From JACMLD01 sp044227095 (GTDB lineage Bacteria > Bacteroidota > Bacteroidia > Chitinophagales > Chitinophagaceae), in the NCBI GenBank assembly GCA_044227095.1, contig JBGAFV010000001.1:3844001-3908000 (forward strand): 64,000 nucleotides of DNA, read 5' to 3'. Below the pieces are notes generated by a model, which ran no database searches, was not told the origin of the DNA, and saw nothing but the letters and a program-made list of their open reading frames with translations. This document shows, piece by piece, positions 26,442-35,678 of the stretch. How positions within the stretch are numbered: position 1 is the stretch's first letter; each line of letters begins with the position of its first letter. Position numbers and translations under genes: made by a program.

Positions 26442-29282
26442 ATGAAGTCAGTTATTTGTTTTGCGTTTGGTCTGTTTCTTATACATCATATGAATGCACA
26501 GCGTTTTGGGGGCAACCCGCCTTCACAAAAATGGCAGCAGGTAAACAATGATGCAGCAAGGGTAATTTTTCCAAAAGGAATGGATTCGTCTGCAGCAAGA
26601 ATTGCGGCAGTGGCAGGTATGTTGCGCAATAATACTTTACCAACCATTGGTGAGCGTACAAAAAAGATAAACATTGTTCTTCATCCCAATACTATTATTT
26701 CAAATGGTTATGTAGCACTTGGGCCTTTTCGCAGTGAATTTTATCTAACGCCTTCTCAAAATAGTTTTGAACTGGGAAGTGTTCGCTGGCAGGACATGCT
26801 GTCTATTCACGAATACAGGCATGTACAACAGTATAATAATTTCAACGTTGGGCTTTCTCATGCATTCCGTATTTTATTTGGAGAGGAAGGCCAGGAGTTT
26901 GCCAATGCACTTGCTGTGCCTAACTGGTTTTGGGAAGGAGATGCTGTTTACCAGGAGACATTGGTAAGTGAACAGGGCAGGGGCCGATTACCTTTTTTTT
27001 ATGACGACTACCGTTCATTGTGGCTGGCAGGGAAAAATTATAGTTACATGAAATTGCGCAATGGTTCTTTGCGTGATTTTACACCTGATCATTACCGGCT
27101 TGGTTATATGATGGTTGCTTATGGAAGAGAAAAATATGGCGATGAGTTCTGGAAAAATGTTACGCATGACGCTGCGTCGTTCAAAGGTCTTTTCTATCCA
27201 TTTCAGCATGCTGTAAAAAAGTATACTGATAAAAGCTTTACTGAGTTTACCAAAGATGCGATGGATTATTTTAAGAGTCAATCAGTATCGCAACCCGAGG
27301 TAAAGGAAACGCACAAGCATTTTATTGCCGACCAGGAATTTCCTGCATTTACAGGTAACGGAGTAAATATAATTTATCTAAAATCGAGTTATAAAAAACT
27401 TGCAGCTTTTGTTGAAAAATCAGGCGAAACAGAAAGAGTTATCCGTGTAAAAGATCTTTCTACCGATAACCAGTTCGATTACCACGATGGTAAAATTGTT
27501 TATGCTTCTTATCGTCCCGCTGCAAGATGGGGCTGGAATGATTATAATGAATTGCAGGTACTGGATGCAGCTAGCGGTGTACAAAAAACAATTACACGCA
27601 GATCAAAATATTTTTCTCCTGCTTTTAGCCCGGACGGAAAAAGCATTGTTGCTGTTGATGTGCAGCCGGGCAAACTAAGTGTATTGCATTTGCTGAACAC
27701 AGAAACAGGAGGGTTAATTAATGCATTGCCCAACCATGATAGCTTATTTTATACTTATCCAAAATTTGTTAATGAAAAACAACTGGTAGCTGCCGTTAGA
27801 AAACCATCAGGACAAATGGCACTGGCGTTAATCAACACCAATGATGGTACTGTAGATTATCTAACAAAAAATTCATACCGTGTATTGGGTAATCCATTTG
27901 TACAACAGGATACGGTTTATTTTACTTCTGCGGATAATGGTTACGACAGGCTTTTTGCAATTACGTTAAAAGATAGAAAACTATTTCGTTTGGCTATTAC
28001 TGCAAAGGGTATAGGTGTTTACCAACCTGCTGTTACGGATGGTAAAATAATTTTTACAAGTTTTACTGCATATGGCTACCGTTTGCAGGAAGAAAATAAA
28101 AATAATTTTGGTTGGAATGAAGTAACCGACGAACAATGGCAACAACCTATCAATACATTTAAAATTGATCTCTCTAAAAACGGTGCTGCGGGCCTTCTTG
28201 GAAAAGTTAATGCAATACCGGCAATAAGCCCTCAAAAATATTCTCAATTAACTGGGCTGTTTAATTTTCATAGCTTATTGCCATATGTTACTGACCCGGA
28301 TTATAAACTTTCGCTGGTTGGTAATAACGTACTTAATACAATGCAGTCAGAATTGTTTGGTGCTTATAACCGGGACGAAGGCTTTAAACAAATTGGCGCA
28401 AACTTTACTTATGGCGGGCTGTTCCCTTATATAAATCTTGGTACCAGTTATATTTTTGATAGAAGAGATTTTTTAAGTACGGGTCAACCGGTTTATTGGA
28501 ATGAAGGGCAGGTAAATGCTGGTTTAAGCGTTCCATTAAACTTGAGCAAAGGAAGAAGCATAACAAATCTTACTATTGGCGCCGACTATGTTATAAAGAG
28601 TATTTCGTTTAAGGGTGCTTATAAGGATACGCTTATTCATCATAATGTTCCTTTTGAAAGTCATGTAGGATATATCAACAGTTATATTTCGTTTACACAC
28701 CAGGTACAAACAGCAAGACAGCATATATATCCGCGGATTGCGCAATCCATTTATATCAATTACCGCAATGCAGTAGATGGCGCACAAGGCCATCAATTTC
28801 TTGTTTCGGGCAATTTTTATTTTCCGGGATTTGCTTATACACATAACATTGTTCTGGGACTTGCGTATCAAAACAGGGATACACTTCGCTCAACTTCTTT
28901 TTCCAATAGTTTTCCTTTTTCCCGTGGTTATACAGTTCCTAACCTCCGCAACATGTACAAATGGGGAATTAATTATCATTTGCCATTGGCATATCCAGAT
29001 TTTGGTTTTGGCAATATTGTATACTTTCAGCGCATACGTGCCAATGCTTTTTATGATTTTACCAGGGCGGGTGAGGTTATTTACCGCAACGGTTTAAGAA
29101 CCACTGAAAATTTTAGATCTACCGGAGTAGAAATATTCTTTGATACAAAGTGGTGGAATGAACTGCCGCTGAATTTTGGTTTCCGTTACAGCCATTTGCT
29201 AGATCCTGATTTGTATGCAGGTGCTAACTCCGGTTCAGAAAGATTTGAATTTGTACTACCCGTTAATTTGTTTCAACGCTAG
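26442..29282 (+). CDS. Large exported protein: gluzincin-like domain, TolB-like propeller and C-terminal beta-barrel
   Basis: A 946-residue protein with a signal peptide (KSVICFAFGLFLIHHMNAQ). Residues 123-127 read HEYRH, an HExxH zinc-binding motif, and WFWEGDA with E165 provides the likely third ligand, as in MA-clan gluzincins. Residues about 300-580 carry WD40/TolB-like strands (FSPAFSPDGKSIVAVDVQPG, VVTDGKIIFTSFTAYG). The last 320 residues are strand-rich with aromatic ends and finish in PVNLFQR, suggesting an outer-membrane barrel. A surface-anchored metalloprotease or processing protein is the best inference. It is divergent from PrsW. Confidence 0.75.
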   Translation: MKSVICFAFGLFLIHHMNAQRFGGNPPSQKWQQVNNDAARVIFPKGMDSSAARIAAVAGMLRNNTLPTIGERTKKINIVLHPNTIISNGYVALGPFRSEFYLTPSQNSFELGSVRWQDMLSIHEYRHVQQYNNFNVGLSHAFRILFGEEGQEFANALAVPNWFWEGDAVYQETLVSEQGRGRLPFFYDDYRSLWLAGKNYSYMKLRNGSLRDFTPDHYRLGYMMVAYGREKYGDEFWKNVTHDAASFKGLFYPFQHAVKKYTDKSFTEFTKDAMDYFKSQSVSQPEVKETHKHFIADQEFPAFTGNGVNIIYLKSSYKKLAAFVEKSGETERVIRVKDLSTDNQFDYHDGKIVYASYRPAARWGWNDYNELQVLDAASGVQKTITRRSKYFSPAFSPDGKSIVAVDVQPGKLSVLHLLNTETGGLINALPNHDSLFYTYPKFVNEKQLVAAVRKPSGQMALALINTNDGTVDYLTKNSYRVLGNPFVQQDTVYFTSADNGYDRLFAITLKDRKLFRLAITAKGIGVYQPAVTDGKIIFTSFTAYGYRLQEENKNNFGWNEVTDEQWQQPINTFKIDLSKNGAAGLLGKVNAIPAISPQKYSQLTGLFNFHSLLPYVTDPDYKLSLVGNNVLNTMQSELFGAYNRDEGFKQIGANFTYGGLFPYINLGTSYIFDRRDFLSTGQPVYWNEGQVNAGLSVPLNLSKGRSITNLTIGADYVIKSISFKGAYKDTLIHHNVPFESHVGYINSYISFTHQVQTARQHIYPRIAQSIYINYRNAVDGAQGHQFLVSGNFYFPGFAYTHNIVLGLAYQNRDTLRSTSFSNSFPFSRGYTVPNLRNMYKWGINYHLPLAYPDFGFGNIVYFQRIRANAFYDFTRAGEVIYRNGLRTTENFRSTGVEIFFDTKWWNELPLNFGFRYSHLLDPDLYAGANSGSERFEFVLPVNLFQR

Positions 29283-29398
29283 GAGAAAGCTGTTAGCCTT
29301 TAGCTATTGGTAGTGGTTAATTAAATGTAGTGCATACAAAATCTATGACCTTAGTACACTGTGCATCTTTGTGTTCACTATGTCCCCGTGGTTAGGTT
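29283..29398 (+). repeat. Diverged copy of the dispersed repeat
   Basis: AGCTGTTAGCCTTTAGCTAT at the left and CTTTGTGTTCACTATGTCCC...GTGGTTAGG at the right match both ends of the ~155-bp dispersed repeat; the middle is changed and shortened. It fills the gap between two convergent genes. Confidence 0.65.
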
Positions 29399-32035
29399 TT
29401 ACAACGCAGCCAGGCTATCTTCAATAATCTTCAGCTTTGCTTCCGCATCAGCTTTTTTCTTTCTTTCTAATGCAATTACTTCCTCTTTGGCGTTCTGTAC
29501 AAAACGTTCATTGCCCAATTTTTTTTCTACCGATGCTAAAAAGCCAACAAGGTGTTGTTGTTCTTTCAGCAAATCTTCTTTCTGATTGCCAGCTTGTACA
29601 GGAGCATCGGTAATTAAATAGAATTTGTCTTTTCCCATTACTACAGTAATGCCCTGGGGGATATTATCCTGTGTGTATTGTACACTTTTGGCATTAACTT
29701 GTTTAGCCAGTAAGCCTTCAATAATTAAATATTGTGCTTTATCATCTGGTTGTATGTGCAGGTCTATTGTATCTTTTGGTTTCAACCTTGCTTTGTTTCT
29801 TGCATCACGTATAGTAGTGATAGAGTCTTTTAATAAAGAACCTGTTGAAAGTATTTTTGCATCGGTTGCTTTAGGTGCTTCCAATTGTTTTACACAAAGG
29901 TCAATGGATTGCAACTGTAAAAGCTGGTAAATTTCCTCTGTAATAAAAGGCATAAAAGGATGCAGCAATTGCATTAGCTCTGTAAAGAAATATTCTGTTT
30001 TTCCCTGTATAGCTACGTCCATCAATTCTTCAAAACCAGGTTTTACCCATTCAAGGTACCAACTGCAGAAATCATCCCAAATAAGTGAATAGATCGTTTT
30101 TAAAGCCTCACTTAGTTTGAATTGCTTCATTAATGCATCTACGTCTGCCTTTGCTTCGTTCAACCTGTTTTCAAACCATTGCACGGCAAAACTATCTGCT
30201 AATGGTGCCTGCGTAAGGGCCTGTTTGCCCTGCCACATTTTTACCAGCTTCAGTGCATTCCATAATTTGTTATTGAAAAACTTTCCCTGCTCCAGTGATG
30301 ATTCATCAAACAATAAATCATTGCCGGCAGGAGAAGAGATCATAATACCAAAACGAACAGCATCGGCGCCATAGTTATCGATCAGGCCCAGCAAATCAGG
30401 ACTATTGCCCAATTGTTTGCTCATTTTACGGCCTTGCTTATCGCGGACCATGCCGGTAAAATAAACATCTTTAAAAGGCGCTTTTTGTTTAAATGCATAG
30501 CCTGCCATAATCATTCTGGCTACCCAGAAGAAAATAATATCTTGTCCCGTTACCAATGTGGTAGTAGGATAGTAGTAATCAATTTCTTTGTTGCCAGGGT
30601 GGCTAATTCCCTTAAATACTTCAATAGGCCATAGCCAGGAAGAGAACCATGTATCAAGTACATCTTCATCACGGGTAAGCTTTGCACCATTTGCTTTTGC
30701 AGATGCTTCTTCTTCGGTAGACGCTACATAACAATTACCTGCTTCATCGTACCATGCAGGTATCTGCTGTCCCCACCAAAGCTGACGACTAATGCACCAG
30801 TCTTTTATGTTTTCCAGCCAGTAGCTATAAGTGTTTTTTAATTTGGCAGGATGAAAAGTGATTTCATCATTCATTACTGCACTTAAAGTCTCCGGGTTTT
30901 TAGCCAGGAAGGTTTTCATATTGATAAACCATTGCAAGCTTAACCTCGATTCTATTACAGCACCTGTTCTTTCGCTGGTGCCTACCTGCCCTTTATAGTC
31001 CTCTGCTTTATCCAGTTGTCCGAGTTGAGCAATGTCTTCAGCAATCAGTTTTCTGAGTGCAAACCTGTCTTTTCCATTATACGCCAATACCTGTGCGGAA
31101 GGATTTTCATCCATTAAATCAACGGCAGTAAATTTCCCTTCGGCATCAAGTGTGTTCAATGCCTTAAGATTATGCTTTCTACCCAGTTCATTATCATTTT
31201 TGTCATGCGCAGGCGTAATCTTCAATGCACCCGTACCAAATTCTGCCTCTACATATTCATCTGCAATAATTGGTATTTTACGATTTATGATTGGCACAAT
31301 CGCATGCTTGCCTACTAAAGAGGTATAGCGTTCATCTGTTGGGTTTACGCATATTGCCACATCGCCCAAAATAGTTTCAGGCCGTGTAGTGGCAACAGTA
31401 ATAAATTGATTGCTGCCATCTGCCAGTGCATATTTTACATAATACAGCTTTGAATTTGTTTCTTTAAAAATTACTTCCTCATCGCTTAATGCAGTTTTGC
31501 CAACAGGATCCCAGTTTACCATTCTTAAACCGCGGTAAATAATTCCTTCATTGTATAATTGAATGAAAATGGAAATAACTGATTTGTAATAGTCATCATC
31601 CATGGTAAAACTGGTGCGGTTCCAATCGAGGCTGCAGCCGAGTTTTTTTAATTGCTGTAAAATAATGCCGCCATATTTTTCTTTCCATTCCCACGCATAA
31701 CCAAGAAATTCCTGGCGGGTAAGCGATGATTTTGTTATGCCCCTTTCGCGAAGCATAGCAACCACTTTTGCTTCTGTGGCAATAGAGGCGTGGTCTGTAC
31801 CCGGTACCCAGCAGGCATTGTATCCCTGCATGCGTGCACGGCGGACTAATATATCCTGTATAGAGTTGTTAAGGCAATGGCCCATGTGCAGCACACCGGT
31901 AACGTTGGGCGGTGGTATTACTATCGTGTATGCATCACGTCCGTCTGGCTTGCTGTTAAAATATCCTTTTTCCAGCCAATGAGAATACCATTTGTTTTCA
32001 ACTTCTCCGGGTATAAAATTTTTGCTCAATTCCAT
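29399..32035 (-). CDS. valS: Valine--tRNA ligase
   Basis: An 878-residue class I aminoacyl-tRNA synthetase of full length. The HIGH motif is HMGH at 50-53 within PPPNVTGVLHMGHCLN, the KMSKS motif is KMSKQ at 537-541, and the N-terminal KNFIPGEVENKWYSHW is typical of ValRS. The editing domain (TTVATTRPETILGDVAICVNP...GTGALKITPAHD) hydrolyses mischarged threonyl-tRNA. The C-terminus is the ValRS coiled coil (EVIALERKKKADAEAKLKIIED). It charges tRNA-Val in the cytoplasm; a tRNA-Val gene lies at 44.58 kb. A TACCTTTG element sits 27 bp upstream of the start. Confidence 0.97.
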   Translation of the reverse strand: MELSKNFIPGEVENKWYSHWLEKGYFNSKPDGRDAYTIVIPPPNVTGVLHMGHCLNNSIQDILVRRARMQGYNACWVPGTDHASIATEAKVVAMLRERGITKSSLTRQEFLGYAWEWKEKYGGIILQQLKKLGCSLDWNRTSFTMDDDYYKSVISIFIQLYNEGIIYRGLRMVNWDPVGKTALSDEEVIFKETNSKLYYVKYALADGSNQFITVATTRPETILGDVAICVNPTDERYTSLVGKHAIVPIINRKIPIIADEYVEAEFGTGALKITPAHDKNDNELGRKHNLKALNTLDAEGKFTAVDLMDENPSAQVLAYNGKDRFALRKLIAEDIAQLGQLDKAEDYKGQVGTSERTGAVIESRLSLQWFINMKTFLAKNPETLSAVMNDEITFHPAKLKNTYSYWLENIKDWCISRQLWWGQQIPAWYDEAGNCYVASTEEEASAKANGAKLTRDEDVLDTWFSSWLWPIEVFKGISHPGNKEIDYYYPTTTLVTGQDIIFFWVARMIMAGYAFKQKAPFKDVYFTGMVRDKQGRKMSKQLGNSPDLLGLIDNYGADAVRFGIMISSPAGNDLLFDESSLEQGKFFNNKLWNALKLVKMWQGKQALTQAPLADSFAVQWFENRLNEAKADVDALMKQFKLSEALKTIYSLIWDDFCSWYLEWVKPGFEELMDVAIQGKTEYFFTELMQLLHPFMPFITEEIYQLLQLQSIDLCVKQLEAPKATDAKILSTGSLLKDSITTIRDARNKARLKPKDTIDLHIQPDDKAQYLIIEGLLAKQVNAKSVQYTQDNIPQGITVVMGKDKFYLITDAPVQAGNQKEDLLKEQQHLVGFLASVEKKLGNERFVQNAKEEVIALERKKKADAEAKLKIIEDSLAAL

Positions 32036-32061
32036 AGTTAATCAGCCACTTATTTGGGTGG

Positions 32062-32069
32062 CAAAGGTA
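32062..32069 (-). promoter_or_regulatory. -7 promoter element TACCTTTG upstream of valS
   Basis: Minus-strand TACCTTTG fits TAnnTTTG and lies 27 bp from the valS ATG. No TTG is found at the usual spacing, so the -33 half is weak. Confidence 0.45.
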
Positions 32070-32092
32070 AGAAATGATGGCTGATTTTATTA

Positions 32093-32258
32093 TGCCTGAT
32101 GTGATCATGTCTGATTTCCAGATGTAGTAAGCAACGTCAAAAATTATGTCTGATTTCTTTGGTGCAAAATCGCTCACATTTTCCTGGAACATTGCAATAG
32201 GCTTATGTAATGTGCGCAATAACTACTGAGAAACAAATCAGACATCAGAGATTTGTCT
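32093..32258. repeat. TCTGATN heptamer repeats, both orientations
   Basis: Units CCTGATG, TCTGATT and TCTGATT occur on the plus strand (32093-32160), and ATCAGACATCAGAGA and TGTCTGA face them at 32231-32258, so the arms could pair. It lies between the divergent valS and exonuclease genes. Confidence 0.6.
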
Positions 32259-32307
32259 GAAAAGCCAATTTTTTTAGCAAAATCTTCCTATTTTTAATAC
32301 CCCAATC

Positions 32308-33642
32308 ATGTATGCAATCATAGATATAGAAACCACAGGCGGCCACGCTACGGCTCATGGCATTACAGAGATTGCCATAATACTGCATAACGGAAGAGAA
32401 ACAGAAGGCACATTTCATACACTCATTAATCCGCAGGTTTCTATACCAAGGCATATTACTGCGCTTACTGGTATTACAAACGAAATGTTATACGATGCGC
32501 CGTTGTTTAAAGATGTTGCAGATAAAATTTTTAATCTTTTACAGTACAGGGTTTTTGTTGCGCACAATGTAAACTTCGATTATTCTTTTATAAAAAACCA
32601 GCTTAACGATGCTGGTTACAATTTAACTGCAAAAAAACTTTGTACTGTGCGTATGGCAAGAAAAGTGTTGCCTGGTTATGCCAGTTACAGCCTGGGCAAT
32701 CTTTGCCGGGAGCTAAACATAAGTATTACCAACCGCCACCGTGCTATGGGCGATGCACTTGCTACGGTTCAATTATTTGAAAAGGTTTTGCAGAATGATA
32801 GTAATGGGGTAGTAGCGGGAATGCTTAAAGGCAGAAGCAAGGAACAATACCTGCCGCCGCATTTGCCTGCACCGCAAATAGAACAATTGCCTGTTACGCC
32901 GGGTGTTTATTATTTCTATAACCAGAAAAAGAAAATTGTTTACGTAGGCAAAGCTGCTAACCTGCAGCAAAGGGTAAAAGGTCATTTTAGTAACAACGAT
33001 GGCAGTAAGCGGAAGCAGGAATTTTTACGCAATATCTATGCTGTTTCCTGCAGGGTTTGCAGCAGCGAGCTATCTGCATTAATTCTGGAAAGCACAGAAA
33101 TACGCAGGCTTTGGCCGCAGTACAACCGCAGCCAGAAAAAATATCATCATGAATACGGTTTGTATACTTATGAAGATCAAAATGGTTACCTGCGCCTGGT
33201 AATAGAGAAAAAGAAAAAACACCTTTTACCAGTGTATACATTCAATCTTTTACACGAAGGCCAGGTTTTACTAAGAAATATGATCAATGAATTTGAACTG
33301 AACGAAGCACTTTGCTTTGTAAAAAAAGGTGTAACACCTGTGGTAACTGATGTTGCAGCCCAATACAATGTAAAAGTGAAAAAAGCCATCAGTGCCCTGC
33401 ATGAAAAGCTGCCAACATTTCTTTTAAGCGATGGGGAAGATGAAACTGCCAATTACTTTTTAATGGAAAAAGGAAGATTTGCGGGTATGGGGCAATTGCA
33501 AAAAGAAGCTGTCCGGGAAGACATAGAATCGATTAAGAATAAACTTACGGTTTACGCCGATAATGATTATATAAGAGGGTTGATTTACCAGTTTGCAGAA
33601 AAACATCCCGAAAAGAAAATAGAAATTTTGTCCCAATATTAA
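32308..33642 (+). CDS. DnaQ-like exonuclease fused to a UvrC/Cho-type GIY-YIG nuclease
   Basis: A 444-residue fusion. Residues 1-165 form a DEDDh 3'-5' exonuclease: DIET at 6-9, AHNVNFDYSF near 85-94 and HRAMGDA at 144-150. Residues 195-275 form a GIY-YIG domain (GVYYF at 199-203, YVGKA at 212-216, arginine in LQQRVKGHF), as in UvrC and Cho. The rest (about 290-444) is a poorly recognised alpha-beta region. This DnaQ-UvrC-like fusion is known from several bacterial phyla and is presumed to act in DNA repair, cutting near lesions and trimming the 3' end. It has its own promoter region, divergent from valS. Confidence 0.88.
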   Translation: MYAIIDIETTGGHATAHGITEIAIILHNGRETEGTFHTLINPQVSIPRHITALTGITNEMLYDAPLFKDVADKIFNLLQYRVFVAHNVNFDYSFIKNQLNDAGYNLTAKKLCTVRMARKVLPGYASYSLGNLCRELNISITNRHRAMGDALATVQLFEKVLQNDSNGVVAGMLKGRSKEQYLPPHLPAPQIEQLPVTPGVYYFYNQKKKIVYVGKAANLQQRVKGHFSNNDGSKRKQEFLRNIYAVSCRVCSSELSALILESTEIRRLWPQYNRSQKKYHHEYGLYTYEDQNGYLRLVIEKKKKHLLPVYTFNLLHEGQVLLRNMINEFELNEALCFVKKGVTPVVTDVAAQYNVKVKKAISALHEKLPTFLLSDGEDETANYFLMEKGRFAGMGQLQKEAVREDIESIKNKLTVYADNDYIRGLIYQFAEKHPEKKIEILSQY

Positions 33643-33676
33643 GCATTAGCAATCAATCGGGACAAAATTCAATAAT

Positions 33677-33692
33677 TTAACCTTAGGGTTAA
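33677..33692. terminator. Short perfect hairpin after the exonuclease gene
   Basis: TTAACC (33677-33682) pairs with GGTTAA (33687-33692) around a TTAG loop, between the 3' ends of the exonuclease gene and the minus-strand small ORF. There is no T-run, so its terminator role is uncertain. Confidence 0.35.
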
Positions 33693-33721
33693 GAAGGTAA
33701 GCGTTCAGCGAGTGTAGAGTT

Positions 33722-33823
33722 TTAACTCCAGGCCATGTATGTTATAGTAGCGATGATAGCATACAATACAATAACAATCAAAGCGATTTTAAATCCACTG
33801 CTGTGTGACAAGTCAAGTTTCAT
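33722..33823 (-). CDS. 33-residue single-span membrane peptide
   Basis: The minus strand from ATG 33823 encodes 33 residues: a polar N-terminus (KLDLSHSSGFK), one hydrophobic helix (IALIVIVLYAIIATITYMAW) and a final serine before TAA. An AT-rich leader (TTAAAAATTAAATTT) precedes the ATG, as usual for Bacteroidota genes. The clean single-helix pattern is hard to explain by chance in such a short frame. The overlapping plus-strand frame lacks such features. It resembles small membrane subunits or regulators (such as those of oxidases or transporters), but I cannot name a family and its neighbours give no clue. Confidence 0.5.
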   Translation of the reverse strand: MKLDLSHSSGFKIALIVIVLYAIIATITYMAWS

Positions 33824-34096
33824 AAATTTAATTTTTAAGCATGAACCAATAAATAGGGGATCGGGACTACGGTTTAGTCTTCAAAGGGGTGGGTCAACGG
33901 AAGGGTTTTTCCTTAGATTGCTGAATTAGCTAACGGGTTATGCCTTACTCAATTATAATATATCTATACTTATAAGTTCCACTAAGGTATTTACTTTCTT
34001 TTGTTGATGCAAGTTTTAGGGTATGATTTTTTATAAACGCCTGTTAAATACGAATTATTGTTATTTTAGATGCTTAATACCTAAACGAAACCCTTT
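33824..34096. other. Intergenic region with a more GC-rich patch
   Basis: Within AT-rich flanks, 33855-33910 is distinctly G-rich (GGGGATCGGGACTACGG, AAAGGGGTGGGTCAACGG). It lies upstream of the minus-strand 33-residue ORF. It may be part of its leader or a small RNA; I see no convincing long-range fold or open frame. The rest is the leader of the esterase gene. Confidence 0.3.
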
Positions 34097-34828
34097 ATGG
34101 ATAGACATTTGACCTCCTGGTATAGTCCTTCGCTCAATAAAGAAATGCCTATTGCAACTTACGGCAGTTATGGATTTGCCCTTCTTATGATTCCTACAGC
34201 AGCCGCAGACTATCTTGAGTATGAACGCTTTCAATTGATAGACCATATTGCCCAGTTTATTGATGCCGGTAAGGTAAAAGTCTTTTCAATCAACAGCATC
34301 AATACAGAAAGCTGGATGAACGACCATATGGATCCATACCACAAAGCCGTGCGTCAAAATCAGTTTAATAATTACGTGTACAATGAAGTGGTGCCTTTTA
34401 TTCGTAATAATACCAGTTGGGAGACACCCATAATTACCTGTGGCGCTTCTTTTGGGGCTTTGCATAGTGCTAACCTGTTTTTTAAGCGGCCCGATATTAT
34501 TAACGGTTGTCTTGCCATGAGCGGTGTGTATGATTTAACTGAGTATACCAAAGGTTATTATAACGATGATGTTTACTTTAATAGCCCCATTCACTACCTG
34601 CCAAATCTTACAGACCACGGAATTTTGGAGCAAATACGCAGGAGCAACCATATCCATATCTTAACCGGCAGCGGCGACCATGAAGATCCGGAAGCTAACA
34701 GAAGATTCGGCGGTGTCCTTTATAGCAAAGGCATTAACTATGAGCTTGATATTTGGGGGCATGAATGGAAACACGATTGGCCAACATGGAGGGCTATGCT
34801 ACCCCATTATTTGGGAACAAGGTTTTGA
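34097..34828 (+). CDS. Esterase D-like alpha/beta hydrolase
   Basis: A 243-residue protein matching the putative-esterase family (as in esterase D and YbbA-type proteins). The nucleophile serine is in ITCGASFGALHSAN (GASFG at 116-120, S118), the acid in LTGSGDHEDP, and the histidine near the end in WGHEWKHDWPTWRAMLPHYL. It has no signal peptide, so it acts in the cytoplasm, unlike the siderophore esterases of the same superfamily. Its substrate is unknown; relatives in Bacteroidota are annotated only as esterases. It is convergent with the TRIC-like channel gene, with a 25-bp gap. Confidence 0.85.
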   Translation: MDRHLTSWYSPSLNKEMPIATYGSYGFALLMIPTAAADYLEYERFQLIDHIAQFIDAGKVKVFSINSINTESWMNDHMDPYHKAVRQNQFNNYVYNEVVPFIRNNTSWETPIITCGASFGALHSANLFFKRPDIINGCLAMSGVYDLTEYTKGYYNDDVYFNSPIHYLPNLTDHGILEQIRRSNHIHILTGSGDHEDPEANRRFGGVLYSKGINYELDIWGHEWKHDWPTWRAMLPHYLGTRF

Positions 34829-34853
34829 GAAGAAATGGGATATTAGGATGCTT

Positions 34854-35471
34854 CTATTTTTTTAAGTAAAATAACGGCAAAGACCATTTAAAGCGATCTG
34901 CCAGCAGGCGGATTGCAAAAATTGAAATGATGCCAGCAACATAATCAAGGTTGTCTGAAAAATGCAATGCATGTAAAAGGAAAAATAACAATCCCCCTGC
35001 AATGCAAGCAGATGCATAAATTTCTTTTTGAAAAATCAAAGGCACTTTATTCAGCAATACATCACGCAAAACACCACCAAAGCAGGCTGTGATAGTGCCA
35101 ATTGTAATACAGATGCCTATGCTTAGGTTATGCTGAATAGCTTTTTGTATACCTATCATTGTAAAAAGCCCCAAGCCTGCTGCATCAAAAAGAAATAATA
35201 AGCGATCAAATTTTTTTAGTGTTGTTCCAAAAAAAATAGCAGCAACAATGCTGATGACAATCACCCATGCAATGGTATTGTTGGTTAGCCAGGCAACAGG
35301 CAAATCGCCTAATAAAATATCTCGTATTGTTCCGCCACCAATTGCTGTAACAAAAGAAATGATAACCACGCCCAAAGGATCTAGCTTTCTTTCCATGGCA
35401 GCAAATGCGCCGGAAACAGCAAAGCTGAATGTGCCCAACACGTCTATAGCAGTAATAAAATTGAAAGGCAT
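34854..35471 (-). CDS. TRIC-like cation channel family protein (YadS/YicG, UPF0126)
   Basis: A 205-residue membrane protein of seven helices in two repeats. Each repeat carries the family's glycine-rich loop: ATAIGGGTIRDILLGDLP and TACFGGVLRDVLLNKVP. These motifs define UPF0126/YadS proteins, structural relatives of eukaryotic TRIC cation channels; some bacterial members may instead transport glycine. It stands alone, convergent with the esterase gene. The physiological ion or substrate is not known. Confidence 0.87.
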   Translation of the reverse strand: MPFNFITAIDVLGTFSFAVSGAFAAMERKLDPLGVVIISFVTAIGGGTIRDILLGDLPVAWLTNNTIAWVIVISIVAAIFFGTTLKKFDRLLFLFDAAGLGLFTMIGIQKAIQHNLSIGICITIGTITACFGGVLRDVLLNKVPLIFQKEIYASACIAGGLLFFLLHALHFSDNLDYVAGIISIFAIRLLADRFKWSLPLFYLKK

Positions 35472-35678
35472 GATTGCAAATGTAAAGGACTATGAGGAAG
35501 AAAGAAAAAGGGAAGTTCTTGTTATTGCATCATTCTTTGCTTTTTTTAAGCACTCTGTTTTTAATAATCAACGGTCAACGAACAATGCCCAATTTTCAAT
35601 AGCAATACGATACTGGTTGAGTCCTGGTATTGTACATCGCTCATTTATTTTTATGCTGGAAATAGCCGATAGCTTTTA

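Noticed and set aside
33735..33929. Plus-strand 64-codon frame
   Set aside because: No start context or recognisable feature; the minus-strand 33-residue frame explains the region better.
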